Shown one piece after another: positions 25,970 through 35,519 of a stretch of DNA of 64,000 bases. Source of the stretch: JABSOG01 sp965277695 (GTDB taxonomy: Bacteria; Pseudomonadota; Gammaproteobacteria; Enterobacterales; Alteromonadaceae). Within the stretch, counting starts at the first letter, position 1. Each line of letters starts with the position of its first letter. The notes under the pieces were generated by a model. It was not told where the DNA came from. It did not search any database and saw only the letters and a list, made by a program, of their open reading frames with translations. Both the position numbers and the translations under genes were made by a program. The stretch covers positions 186,001-250,000 of the forward strand of contig CBDIDQ010000033.1 of the NCBI GenBank assembly GCA_965277695.1, in the 5' to 3' direction.

Positions 25970-27519
25970 CTACGCAACGCTCGGTATCAATGACTTTTCA
26001 ATATAGTCTGTGATATTACGAGTGTGTTGATCAAACGCTACGCAAACTAAAGTAATGTTCTTGCCGTTTTGCAGGTATTTTTGTGCGTATTGCTTGTCTT
26101 CGATTTGCTTTAATGCCGCTTTGCAGCTGTCATTAAGTTTAAATTCAATGACGTAGATTGTGCTGTCAGTATGCACAACGCAATCAATTCTGCCTTGATT
26201 GGTACGGACTTCGGCTTCAAGCTGAAAACCTAACAGGGTGAATAAGGCGTAAAACAGTGATTGATAGTATTTTTCGTGTTTTACTGCGATATCATTGGGT
26301 ATATTGGTAAAGAAGACCTGTAAGGTTTGAAAGAATTTCTCCAATTCACCTTGATTCAGGGCTTGGGCAAGTGAGCGTAAATAGCGCATATCACTGGCAG
26401 GGACTTGGCCGTATTGCGCTACGATAGCGCGGTTAAAAGCATATTTCACTTCGTAATTGGGAAAGTCGAGCCGATACCAACCATCATTATAATCGACGAT
26501 AGTCAGGTAACCAGTTTGCAGTAAAACAGGTTCGGGTGTCATTTGTTCCGGCTCTATGGCAGCAAAAAACAATTCATCGACTTCAAAACTTTTGAGCCCG
26601 CCCAAATCAAATTGCTGGCTTTTGATTAGTTCAATTAAAAAGGTCGGTGTGGCTGTGGTAAACCAAAAATTTTTAAATTCCTGACTGTGAAAAAGCCCTA
26701 ACAGCGAATAAGGGTTATAAATGGTTTTGCTATTGTGATGGAAGCGATAACCATTATACCAGTGTTTAATTTTGGTCAGTATTTGTGCGGATGTTAAGCC
26801 TTCGATTTCGGCGAGTGAATCAATCTTTGGAGTAAAATAGTCAGTCAACTCTTGCTGAGTGATACCACAAAGGTCGGTGTAGTCTTTATTCATCGAGATA
26901 TCAGTCAGGTTGTTCATCCCAGAAAACACTGACATCTTGGCAAATTTGGATACCCCGGCAATAAATACAAATTTCAAATATTCATCGAGGGATTTGACCG
27001 ACGAATAAAAGCCGTTAATGACTTCTTTGATATCACCCAAGGTCGGTTTATTCAGGTGTGATAAAATGGGCATGTCGTATTCATCAACCAATAACACCAC
27101 TTTTTGCTGATATTTCTGCTGGAGTTTAATTACTAATTCGGCAAAGCGTTGTTCGTAACTAGTGACTTCAAGTTCAATGTTATGGGTTTTGGCATAATTG
27201 TTGGCAGTGTTGATAATGTAATCTTCGAGGTCTGATACTTGCCTGACAACCACCCGGGTAAACTCCAGTTTGATCACCGGATAAATGGCAAAATCATAAT
27301 CGGTTTGGGCAATGGCTAAACCTTCAAATAAGTCCCGACGACCCAGGAAAAGAGATTCTAGCGTTGATAACAATAGGGATTTGCCAAAGCGGGGGGTCGA
27401 GATAAAAAATAAACCGAACCTTCATCAATAAGCTGGTGAATAATGGCGGTTTTATCCACATAAAGCAGCTGGTCTTCAATGATTTTTGAAAACGTTTGTA
27501 TGCCAAGGGGAAGTTTCAT
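25970..27519 (-). pseudogene. AAA-ATPase-like / PD-(D/E)XK (PDDEXK_9) gene with a frameshift in the P-loop
   Basis: The full protein would start at ATG 27519 (MKLPLGIQTFSKIIEDQLLY, then VDKTAIIHQLIDEG and VYFLSRPP) and run on as FGKSLLLSTLESLFLGRRDL to the C-terminal nuclease-like domain (NQGRIDCVVHTDSTIYVIEF, then KLND). The two parts are in different frames; the break falls at a run of six G (27391-27396), where a seventh would restore RPPRFGKS, the nucleotide-binding loop. From 27373 a 467-aa frame is open but lacks the P-loop. The nuclease motif D...(V/I)xEFK appears intact. These genes are usually multi-copy and of unknown role. Confidence 0.8.
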
Positions 27520-28045
27520 TGTAAGTCCAGCTTTTAGCGAGTGTCATGGGCAGTATAGCGGATATGGCAGTGGCTTGGAAATCTGTTGGTTGGGTTTTAA
27601 TTGTCTTACGGTAGCTGATTCGGGGCGAGCAAAAGTGTTGCCAGTGGTATTGAGTAATGCATTGGTAGCGGTTGAGTTTCGCTTTGATCTGCATCCGCAG
27701 AGGTTGGATTGCTCTGCCTGTTTAAGGAAGCAATTGGTAAGTTCCGGTAAGAAAGAATTTAGCCAGCCTCTATGCATGTTATTGTCGGTTAAAATTATAG
27801 AAAAGTGCATTCTTCAATACTGAGAAAACATGGAAGCAGTTTAAATGAATGGTGGAAAAGCGAAATGGGCATCAGTACTGTTATCGTAGACGAGGTTTTA
27901 ACCTCGTTATTGTTGAGGATAATCGCAACTGCAATTTGTTCTATATGGTCAGAGCCAACATTTTATGTATAATCTGCGCTCCAACATTTTGCTAACGCCG
28001 TCACCAAACAGGTCGCAAGGCGATAAAAAACAACCAAGGGTTTTC
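27520..28045. other. Intergenic region with one perfect hairpin
   Basis: No gene with a start signal or motif was found here; the open frames on both strands look like chance. ACGAGGTT and AACCTCGT (27890-27907) form a perfect 8-bp stem with a TT loop, without a T-run. It may be a fragment of a dispersed repeat or a processing signal. AAGGG at 28036-28040 is the ribosome site of the next gene. Confidence 0.5.
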
Positions 28046-29899
28046 ATGATAACAAGCAAACTAAAAGCGATTTGCCTGACGCTGACAGCGCTCAACCTGG
28101 CAGCGTGCGGCTCAGCCACATCAACGCCCACATCAACGCCTACATCAGCACCTACACTGACCTCGACAGAATCAAACCAGCTCTCAGCAAAGCAACTCCT
28201 AGCCGAAATAGCGCCAGCCTGTACAGCATCGGCAACGCCTATTTCTCAAGTTCAAGGTCAGGGGGCGGTTTCTCCGATGGTTGACCAAACGGTGACTGTG
28301 CGGGCGGTGGTTAGTGCGGTTAAGCCGGGCATGGAGGGTTATTATTTGCTGGAGGAAAAAAGTGATTGGGATCAGTCGGCGCATAGCTCCGAAGGGGTGT
28401 TTGTGGCTAATACACTCGATCATTACAAAGTTGGCGACTTGATGGCGGTGACGGCTAAGGTTGAGGAAAATCGTGGTTTTACCCAGTTGGTTGGGGTTAC
28501 TGAGCAGACCTATTGTGGCAAGAGCGAATTGCCTGCGCCGACTAAAGTGACTTTGCCTTTGACTGGCAAAAACCATCTTGAAATTCATGAGGGCATGTTG
28601 ATTGAGTTGCCGCAAACGTTAACTTTGTCTGACACCTATAATCTGACTCGGTTTGGTCAGGTGATTTTGTCAAATGGGCGGATGTTTCAGGCGACTAATT
28701 TGGTTGCGCCGGGGGCTGAGGCGAATAAATTGAGCGCTGCTAATCAGTTGAATCAGTTGCTGCTTGATGACTCTTCTATGGCTAAAAATCCGCCGATGAC
28801 TTATGCCGCTGACCATACTTTTCGCACTGGTAATACTATTAGCGGTATTGTTGGAGTGGTGCATTATGCCTTTGGTAATTATTTGATTGAGCCACTCAGT
28901 GAGGTGAAGTTTACTGAGGTTAATGCTCGTAAAACCAAGCCGATGGTGGGCAAAAAAGGGCAGTTGCGAGTTGCCAGTTTTAATGTGTTGAATTATTTTA
29001 ATGGCAACGGCGCTGAAAAGACTTTTCCCAGTGGTCGGGGAGCGCATTCTAAAGCGGAGTTTGCGCGACAAGACGCTAAGATTGTGGCGGCGATGAAGGT
29101 GATTGACGCGGATATTTTTGGTTTGATGGAGATCGAGAATGACGGTTATGGACCACATAGTGCGATTGCGGAGCTGGCGGCGAATTTGTCTAAAGCTACG
29201 GGCAAGCGTTATGATTTTGTTCGTCCTCAAAGTAATAAGCTAGGTGATGATGCTATTGCGGTGGGGATGATTTATAACACTGATACCGTGCAGTTGCAGG
29301 GTCAGGCAGCGACTTTGGCTGAGCCGCCGTTTAATGGCAGAAGTCGTCAGCCATTGGCGCAAACGTTTAGCCAACGCGATGGCGGTACGTTTACGCTGGT
29401 GGTGAATCACTTTAAATCAAAACGCTGTCCAAAAGATAAATCGAGTGCTAATGCTGATCAGGGAGATGGTCAAGGTTGTTGGAACTTAAGCCGGACGATT
29501 GCGGCAACTAAATTGGCAAAATGGCTGCATCAAGATCCCACTCAAAGCTATGATCCAGATGTGTTGATTATTGGCGATTTGAATGCCAATGCTCAGGAGC
29601 AACCAGTGACGACTTTGATTGATGCCGGGTATCATAATTTGGTGGCTAAATATCAGGGTAAGCAGGCGTATTCTTATGTGTACCGGGGGCTGGCAGGTTA
29701 TCTTGACCATGCGTTGGCGTCGACTTCTTTCCTTGAGCAGGTGAATTATGCCACCGATTGGCACATTAATGCCGATGAAATGCGGGTGTCTGATTACAAC
29801 TTAGAAAACAAATCAGCCGAGCAACAAAAATTGTTTCGGGCAGACCCTTTTCGCTCGTCAGATCATGACCCGATGATAATTGATGTCTCACCCAAATAG
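28046..29899 (+). CDS. ExeM/NucH-family extracellular nuclease, lipoprotein
   Basis: 617 aa from ATG 28046, chosen for AAGGG six bases upstream and because the product then starts with a lipoprotein signal (ITSKLKAICLTLTALNLAAC). A short TSTP-type repeat linker follows. The N-terminal domain (to about residue 280) is OB-fold-like, as in ExeM/NucH. The C-terminal endonuclease/exonuclease/phosphatase domain begins at LRVASFNVLNYFNGNG and shows FGLMEIENDGYG, LVVNHFKSKRCP, VLIIGDLNANAQEQP and RSSDHDPMIIDV, so the metal and catalytic residues are present. It probably degrades extracellular DNA for nutrients or biofilm turnover. The lamin-tail domain often fused to this family is absent here and appears as the separate next gene. 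Confidence 0.9.
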   Translation: MITSKLKAICLTLTALNLAACGSATSTPTSTPTSAPTLTSTESNQLSAKQLLAEIAPACTASATPISQVQGQGAVSPMVDQTVTVRAVVSAVKPGMEGYYLLEEKSDWDQSAHSSEGVFVANTLDHYKVGDLMAVTAKVEENRGFTQLVGVTEQTYCGKSELPAPTKVTLPLTGKNHLEIHEGMLIELPQTLTLSDTYNLTRFGQVILSNGRMFQATNLVAPGAEANKLSAANQLNQLLLDDSSMAKNPPMTYAADHTFRTGNTISGIVGVVHYAFGNYLIEPLSEVKFTEVNARKTKPMVGKKGQLRVASFNVLNYFNGNGAEKTFPSGRGAHSKAEFARQDAKIVAAMKVIDADIFGLMEIENDGYGPHSAIAELAANLSKATGKRYDFVRPQSNKLGDDAIAVGMIYNTDTVQLQGQAATLAEPPFNGRSRQPLAQTFSQRDGGTFTLVVNHFKSKRCPKDKSSANADQGDGQGCWNLSRTIAATKLAKWLHQDPTQSYDPDVLIIGDLNANAQEQPVTTLIDAGYHNLVAKYQGKQAYSYVYRGLAGYLDHALASTSFLEQVNYATDWHINADEMRVSDYNLENKSAEQQKLFRADPFRSSDHDPMIIDVSPK

Positions 29900-29931
29900 G
29901 TTACGTTTTTTTAACATCGTCGCTGTTCCTA

Positions 29932-29955
29932 GCGGGGCAGCGTTTGCCCCTTTTT
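29932..29955 (+). terminator. Rho-independent terminator after the nuclease gene
   Basis: GGGGCA (29934-29939) pairs with TGCCCC (29945-29950) over a short loop and is followed by TTTTT. It lies 33 bp after the stop codon. Confidence 0.8.
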
Positions 29956-30239
29956 ACCAACTTTCTTCTTACCAGCCCATGTATAGTCAAGCTGTCATCG
30001 GTTTTTCTGTGGCGTTTTGGGATCGCAGATAATTACCTCAAGCTGTCATAAAATAGAAATAATAGATTACTAAACTATAATAAATTCAGTAGTTTAATTA
30101 TTTTTTGCTAAATAAATGATATTTTTCTTAACATTTATGTCACATTGTTAAAAAATTCTGTTAGAATGCGTTTCTTTAAGGTCCCCATGGTGTTTGATTG
30201 GGAAAAATTTATTAATTAGTAATGTGTGTAAATAAAACG
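29956..30239. other. AT-rich intergenic region before the lamin-tail gene
   Basis: No coding sequence is seen. TGTCAC and TTAGAAT near 30140-30167 could be a promoter with about 17-18 bp spacing, but the match is loose. With the preceding terminator this gap is about 340 bp long in total. Confidence 0.4.
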
Positions 30240-30878
30240 ATGAAGATCATCAAAAGGCTGGTTTTGGGCCTAGTATTCTTAACAACATTGGCAGCAAATA
30301 ATGCCAGCGCAGCGATAAATGATTTATTTATCTCTGAGTATGTCGAAGGCAGTAGTTTTAATAAAGCGATTGAATTATACAATGGTCAGGCAAAGACTAT
30401 TGATTTGGCTGAATATCGGCTCGATTTCTATTTGGATGGTTCACCAACACCGACATTTTCATGTCCTTTATCTGGGCTGTTAACGGCAAATACCACTTTT
30501 GTCATCGCCAATAGCCGCGCCGCTTCCGAAATTTTAATTGTCACTGATTTTACCAGCAGTGGGGTTTGGTTTGACGGTGATGACGTGGTGACGTTGACCC
30601 ATAAAGGTATGGTCATTGATAGCATTGGTCAAGTCGGTACCAATGACGCTAACTTATCAGGTGATGGTTTGTTAAGGTCAAGAGATCGTACCATGCGACG
30701 TTTGCCGATGAATGCCAAGCCGGATGTTAACATTTATGATGAGGTTAATTTCTCTGACCAGTGGGAGAGTTTTGATAGAAACAATTTCGATGGTTTGGGC
30801 AGATTTATTACCGTTGAGCGCGGGTTTTATCTGGCAAAACAAGCCGCTGTAGAGCAATTAATCATTAGCAGCGAGTGA
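30240..30878 (+). CDS. Secreted lamin-tail-domain (LTD) protein
   Basis: 212 aa from ATG 30240, chosen because it gives a clean Sec signal (MKIIKRLVLGLVFLTTLAAN, cleavage near ASA-A); ATG 30222 is the alternative. The mature part starts DLFISEYVEGSSFNKAIELY, the hallmark of LTD domains found on secreted nucleases, and continues with LANRxx-like FVIANSRAASEIL and VTLTHKGMVIDSIGQVG. No catalytic domain is present. It follows an LTD-less nuclease, so the pair may be the split form of one domain set. Its last 21 bp overlap the convergent MFS gene. Confidence 0.82.
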   Translation: MKIIKRLVLGLVFLTTLAANNASAAINDLFISEYVEGSSFNKAIELYNGQAKTIDLAEYRLDFYLDGSPTPTFSCPLSGLLTANTTFVIANSRAASEILIVTDFTSSGVWFDGDDVVTLTHKGMVIDSIGQVGTNDANLSGDGLLRSRDRTMRRLPMNAKPDVNIYDEVNFSDQWESFDRNNFDGLGRFITVERGFYLAKQAAVEQLIISSE

Positions 30879-32108
30879 TATTCGATAATAATAAATGCTG
30901 CCGATAAAGGCGAGCAGCATAAACGGAATGCTACTGTAAACCAGTATGGTCCAGCCCGCTTTGAACAATAGCCAACCCGCCATTAGCGATGCTAATCCTT
31001 GAACAAAAAAGATCACAAAATCGTTGACCGCCTGAACCTTGTGACGTTCATTGTTACGATAGCTTTGCGGTAATAATACCGTGCCAGCCAAGAATAGAAA
31101 ATTCCAGCCAATGCCGAGCAAAACCAAAGTTCCCCAATAATGCATCACCGCTTGCCCACTGAGTGCCACCGCACTGACCGCAAACATCACTAAACTGCCA
31201 GTCAACATCACATTTCTCAAGCCAATCTGTTTAACCAACCAAGGGGTGATAAGCGAAGGTAAGTACATCGCTGAAATATGGCTTTGGATCACCCATTTGG
31301 TATCTATCAAGCTGTGACTATTAAGGTTGTGCATACTGATCGGTGTCGCGGTCATCAACAGGCTCATTAGGCTGTAACCAGTGACGCTGGCGATAATGGC
31401 AATGATGAAAATGGGCTGTTGCATGATGCTCAATAATGGGCGTGCCTTTCCTTCTATCTGAGTTTCGCTGGATTGTGGGTCTTTAAACCATTGCATTATC
31501 AGCATTGCTACTAAGACCATGACCGCCAATGCCGCAAACGACCCGGCGTAACCGTGGGGAGAGTCAATCCATAATCTGCCAAGTACGGCAACCTCAGGTC
31601 CAAGAAAGGCAGCAAATAATCCGGTGAACATGATCACTGAGATCACTTTGGTGGTGTCATTTTTATCTGCCACACTTTCAATCGCGGCAAAACGCAGTTG
31701 TTGAATAAAAGCCAAACTGATGCCAATGGATAAACTGGCAAGAACAAATAGCCAGAACAGGCCGTGAATGGCAGCGAACATCGCCAATATGGAGCCGATA
31801 AACGAAAAACCAAAACCTGTCAAGGTGGCCCGTTTACGCCCTACTTTTTTTGCGATCAGCGCCGCTGGTATTGAGGCACTAGCAACCCCGAGGATCATCA
31901 TGGTTAAGGGCAAAGTGGCGAAAGCTGGGTCTGGTGCCATATGAGTGGCGAGAATGCCACCGATAAAAACCAATACCGGAGAGGCCGACATTGCCAGCGG
32001 TTGGGCGAGAAATAACAGCCAAATATTACGAGGGAATTTGAAGACTTTGGCGAGCAAAAAGGCGGCTAATATCAAGAGACAAACGGTGATCAGCAATATT
32101 ATTGGCAT
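30858..32108 (-). CDS. MFS transporter, sugar-efflux-like
   Basis: 416 aa with about twelve hydrophobic helices. The helix 2-3 loop AALIAKKVGRKRATLTG is the MFS A-motif (G-x-x-x-D/K-R-x-G-R-K/R), and the layout resembles SetA/SotA-type efflux permeases. Substrate unknown. The N-terminus overlaps a membrane anchor, start ATG 32108. Convergent with the LTD gene (21-bp overlap), upstream of nothing obvious. Confidence 0.75.
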   Translation of the reverse strand: MPIILLITVCLLILAAFLLAKVFKFPRNIWLLFLAQPLAMSASPVLVFIGGILATHMAPDPAFATLPLTMMILGVASASIPAALIAKKVGRKRATLTGFGFSFIGSILAMFAAIHGLFWLFVLASLSIGISLAFIQQLRFAAIESVADKNDTTKVISVIMFTGLFAAFLGPEVAVLGRLWIDSPHGYAGSFAALAVMVLVAMLIMQWFKDPQSSETQIEGKARPLLSIMQQPIFIIAIIASVTGYSLMSLLMTATPISMHNLNSHSLIDTKWVIQSHISAMYLPSLITPWLVKQIGLRNVMLTGSLVMFAVSAVALSGQAVMHYWGTLVLLGIGWNFLFLAGTVLLPQSYRNNERHKVQAVNDFVIFFVQGLASLMAGWLLFKAGWTILVYSSIPFMLLAFIGSIYYYRISLAAND

Positions 32109-32147
32109 GGTGTTCCATATTTAGTTTTATATTTGACTTTAGAATAA

Positions 32148-32447
32148 TTAACAGTGAAATAAACAAATTTTGCCGACCGATTCAATCAAGGCTTTTTTAC
32201 GTTGACGGGTCATTTTCTTGATCGCTATTTCTCGTTTGGTCGCGGTTGAGCGATTGGCCAATAATTCTTGATAAATCACTTTCACTGGCTGTCTGGTACG
32301 GGTGTACTTGGCGGCAATGCCGGTTTTGCTGTTGTGTTCTTTCTCACGCCTTGGCACGTCGGTGGTGATCCCGGTGTATAGGGTATCATCAGCACAACGC
32401 AGAATGTAAACGTACCAGGCAGATTTAGGTTTGGTGGTTTTGCTCAT
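32148..32447 (-). CDS. GIY-YIG domain protein (YhbQ-like)
   Basis: 99 aa. The family motif appears as WYVYILRCADDTLYTGITTD (x-Y-V-Y-I ... Y-T-G-I) with the Arg and Glu of RREKEHNSKTG following and the basic EIAIKKMTRQRKKALIE tail. Small single-domain GIY-YIG proteins such as YhbQ have weak or uncertain nuclease activity. Its start overlaps the stop of the FAH gene (TAATG), so the two are coupled. Confidence 0.9.
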   Translation of the reverse strand: MSKTTKPKSAWYVYILRCADDTLYTGITTDVPRREKEHNSKTGIAAKYTRTRQPVKVIYQELLANRSTATKREIAIKKMTRQRKKALIESVGKICLFHC

Positions 32448-33097
32448 TATTGTCTGACGATGGTCGCTTCGGCGAGGGTTTTGTCATTCATCGACAATAC
32501 CAACTGGTCGTGGTGCAGCAAGGGACCGACGCCTTCTGGTGTGCCGGTGAGTATCAGGTCTCCAGCCATTAATGCCATGCGTTGGCTGAGAAAACTGATT
32601 AAGCTGACGGCAGAAAACAGCATGTTGGCAGTATTGCCTTGCTGACGAACTTGGCCGTTAATGGTCAGGCTAAAGTCGATGTTATCTAGTGGTATTTGTT
32701 GATCAAAAGGTAGCATTGCTGATAACGGACAGGCATTGACAAAGCTTTTTGACAGGTCCCAAGGGTAGCGGTTTTGTTTCAGTTCGGTTTGCTTTTCACG
32801 CAGAGTTAAATCCAGTCCGATGCCGTAATGGCTAATGGCTGCCAGCACTTGTTCGTCGCTGGCTTGGTATAAATTACTACCTAGTCGGATGGCAATTTCG
32901 GTTTCATGTTCGCAGCGGCCTAAGCTCAGCGGTAATTCGATATCACCAGCGAGCGGGCAAACGGTCGAGCGAGCTTTGGTGAAGATGACCGGTTCGGTGG
33001 GAATTGGGTTGTTTAGTTCATGAGCATGAGCGGCATAGTTGCGACCAACACAATAGATGGTGCCAATATCGTCAGGGGTCAAGGTTAGTGCTGGCAT
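32447..33097 (-). CDS. Fumarylacetoacetate hydrolase family protein (YcgM-like)
   Basis: 216 aa, single FAH domain. IYCVGRNYAAHAHELNNPIP and VIFTKARSTVCPL start the fold; ETEIAIRL supplies metal-binding acids; QRMALMAGDLILTGTPEGVG is the C-terminal signature. Likely an acylpyruvase/oxaloacetate-decarboxylase-type hydrolase acting on 2-keto acids in the cytoplasm; the true substrate is not deducible. Coupled to the GIY-YIG gene downstream. Confidence 0.9.
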   Translation of the reverse strand: MPALTLTPDDIGTIYCVGRNYAAHAHELNNPIPTEPVIFTKARSTVCPLAGDIELPLSLGRCEHETEIAIRLGSNLYQASDEQVLAAISHYGIGLDLTLREKQTELKQNRYPWDLSKSFVNACPLSAMLPFDQQIPLDNIDFSLTINGQVRQQGNTANMLFSAVSLISFLSQRMALMAGDLILTGTPEGVGPLLHHDQLVLSMNDKTLAEATIVRQ

Positions 33098-33381
33098 AAT
33101 TTTCCTTACGTTGGGGCTGCATAGGATGAAGTTAGGGTGTCTGTGCGATCCTACAAGGTGATTGGCAAGTATGGCAAATTTATTCTACTCCCTTTTTTCT
33201 ACATTCAGTTCTACACCCGGATACAAATTGCTAGTTTTTTGTACAATCTGACTACACAACTGCAATATTTTTAATTCAGCTGATCGACTTAAATTAAAAG
33301 TGAGCGTTGGCTAAGAGCTGATGCGACGTATGAGTGATGCGACAGATAGCAGCATTCAACAGGTAATTTGAGGAGAAGTAA

Positions 33382-34653
33382 ATGAGTATATTAAGCATTT
33401 TTACCCATTCCAACAGTAATTCATCAATTAACACCGCTATTAACATGAGCATGAAAACCACCTTGGCTTTGGCCATTGGTCTGAGCGTTAGCCTCCAGGC
33501 TAATGCCAGTAATATCAAACTGCAATTGAAAAAATCTAATTTGCCACGCATCGTCGGCGGCGAGCCCGCGCCTGCGGGTGAGCGTCCCTGGATGGTCTCG
33601 TTACAGGATGGCGGTAGTCATTTTTGTGGCGCATCATTGATTGCCGCAGATTGGGTGTTGACCGCTGCGCATTGCGTTGAAGACGTCACTAATCCCGCCA
33701 GTTTGACCATTAGAACTAATTTCACTGACTTGAATAATGATGCCGGGGTTTCCCGTCAGGCCGCTCAGGTGTTTGTTCATCAAGATTATAACCAGCAAGG
33801 CAAAGCGGCGGCTGATATTGCGCTGGTTAAGTTGGCGGCTCCGATTGAAAATGTCACTTATCTCGGTTTAGCTGATAGCGCTGTTATGGGTACGTCTGGT
33901 AAACCGGGCACTATGGCGTCGGTTTCGGGCTGGGGAGTGACCACTGAAAATGGCAATATTCCACAGTTTTTGCAAAAAGTTGAGGTGCCGATTGTCACCA
34001 ATGCAGTATGTAACAGCCCGGCAGCGTACGATGGACAAATTGCCACTACCGAGATTTGCGGCGGTTATGAACAGGGCGGTAAAGACTCTTGTCAGGGCGA
34101 TAGCGGTGGACCTTTTGTGATTGAACATTTGGGTGAGTTTTATCAAGCTGGTGTGGTCTCTTGGGGCGAAGGTTGTGCTCGGGCAGATAAATACGGCGTT
34201 TATGCCCGGGTTTCTTCGTTCACGGCGTGGATAGAAGATGTTAAAGCGGGCAATGCTGGTGGCGGTAATGGCGGCGGCGAGCCGGATAGCCCGGATGAGC
34301 CGGATAGCCCAGATGGTCCAGATGATAACTATGGCGAAGATGGTCAGTTGATCAGTGGTTTGGCTTTGACGCCGCTGGCAGCTGATGTGGATTCTGAACG
34401 AACCTTTAGCATTGAAGTTGAGGGCGACCGTCCGGCTATTTTGTGGATTGATATCAGAGGCGGTAAAGGCGATGCGGACTTGCTAATTAAACGCGGCGAA
34501 CCAGCCACTTTAGACAATTATGATTACGCCCCGTTTCGCGATGGTAATAGAGAACAGGTGTTGATCAGACGGCCAAAAGCGGGTACTTGGTATATTACTC
34601 TTTATGGTTATGACAGCTATGAAGACGTTGAGTTGATGGCGTTCAGTCGTTAA
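33382..34653 (+). CDS. Secreted trypsin-like serine protease with PPC domain
   Basis: 423 aa. GAGGAG nine bases before ATG 33382 supports this start, giving an unusually long signal region (core around TLALAIGLSVSLQANA). The mature enzyme begins RIVGGEPAPAGERPWMVSLQ. The catalytic triad is His in VLTAAHCVED, Asp in AADIALVKLAAP and Ser in DSCQGDSGGPFVI; GEGCARADKYGVYARV follows. A Gly/Asp/Pro linker with two 18-bp repeats (34279-34314) leads to a C-terminal pre-peptidase domain (PPC; DADLLIKRGEPATLDNYDYA and the TWYITLYGYDSY end), usually removed after export. It probably digests protein outside the cell. Confidence 0.93.
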   Translation: MSILSIFTHSNSNSSINTAINMSMKTTLALAIGLSVSLQANASNIKLQLKKSNLPRIVGGEPAPAGERPWMVSLQDGGSHFCGASLIAADWVLTAAHCVEDVTNPASLTIRTNFTDLNNDAGVSRQAAQVFVHQDYNQQGKAAADIALVKLAAPIENVTYLGLADSAVMGTSGKPGTMASVSGWGVTTENGNIPQFLQKVEVPIVTNAVCNSPAAYDGQIATTEICGGYEQGGKDSCQGDSGGPFVIEHLGEFYQAGVVSWGEGCARADKYGVYARVSSFTAWIEDVKAGNAGGGNGGGEPDSPDEPDSPDGPDDNYGEDGQLISGLALTPLAADVDSERTFSIEVEGDRPAILWIDIRGGKGDADLLIKRGEPATLDNYDYAPFRDGNREQVLIRRPKAGTWYITLYGYDSYEDVELMAFSR

Positions 34654-34686
34654 CTTATTGCAATCAGGATTTTAACACAGTGGTTT

Positions 34687-34724
34687 CATCGGCGGTGGGG
34701 ATTTATCTCATCGCCGATGTTTTT
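34687..34724 (+). terminator. Strong rho-independent terminator after the protease
   Basis: CATCGGCG (34687-34694) pairs with CGCCGATG (34712-34719); GTG/CAT extends the stem inward and TTTTT follows. Confidence 0.88.
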
Positions 34725-34792
34725 GTTTGATATGCGATAAACATAGCAAGCGCTTTGATTAATTACGGTTTATAAGGTAACTTGAGCCAACC

Positions 34793-35515
34793 ATGTTTAA
34801 TAACGATGAAGATGATATGCTCCACCAGGACCAGATACTGCTGATTGATGATGATGTTGAACTGACTGATTTAATTGCCAAATTTTTACGCAATAACGGC
34901 TATACCGTCGGTGTTGAACATAGTGGCGATCAGGCGATTGATCGCATTTTGGCCGATAAACCAGCGCTGGTGGTGTTGGATTTAATGCTGCCAGGTAAAG
35001 ATGGTTTGACTATCTGCAAGGAGGTACGAGATTTATATATCGGGCCAATTATCATGTTGACGGCGTTGGATGATGATATCGATGAAGTGACTGGACTTGA
35101 GGTTGGCGCTGATGATTATCTGGCTAAGCCAATTAAACCTCGGGTATTGTTAGCGCACATTCGGGCACAGTTGCGCCGCCAAAGTATGCAGGTGCAGCGA
35201 GATGACCCGTCTACCTGTTTGTTTAATGAAGGCCGTATTTGCATTGAGGCTGAAAAACGCCGGGTATTGATGAATAATGTCGAGGTCAGTTTAACCAGTG
35301 CCGAATACGACTTATTATGGTTGTTGGCACAAAGCGCCGGTAAAATTATCAGCCGGGAAGATTTGCATAAACAGATTTTCCGCTTGGAATACGATGGCAT
35401 TGACCGCTCGATTGATTTACGTATCTCTCGCTTACGCAAAAAACTCGAAGACGACCCCAAAGACCCACAAATCATCAAAACAGTCCGCAATGTCGGCTAT
35501 TTGTTAGCGAGATAA
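34793..35515 (+). CDS. OmpR-family response regulator (RstA-like)
   Basis: 240 aa. Receiver domain (residues 12-125) with acidic pocket IDDDVE, phospho-acceptor in LVVLDLMLPGKDG and conserved Lys in DDYLAKPIKP; C-terminal winged-helix DNA-binding domain ending RSIDLRISRLRKKLEDDPKD then PQIIKTVRNVGYLL. It is followed after 4 bp by a membrane histidine kinase, so the two form a standard pair. ATG 34793 has AAGGTAA upstream; an internal ATG at 34817 is possible. Confidence 0.92.
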   Translation: MFNNDEDDMLHQDQILLIDDDVELTDLIAKFLRNNGYTVGVEHSGDQAIDRILADKPALVVLDLMLPGKDGLTICKEVRDLYIGPIIMLTALDDDIDEVTGLEVGADDYLAKPIKPRVLLAHIRAQLRRQSMQVQRDDPSTCLFNEGRICIEAEKRRVLMNNVEVSLTSAEYDLLWLLAQSAGKIISREDLHKQIFRLEYDGIDRSIDLRISRLRKKLEDDPKDPQIIKTVRNVGYLLAR

Positions 35516-35519
35516 CGCG

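Noticed and set aside
27479..27823. Plus- and minus-strand frames of about 90-115 aa between the PD-(D/E)XK gene and the nuclease
   Set aside because: No ribosome sites, no motifs, and the frames overlap each other or the 5' end of the true gene.
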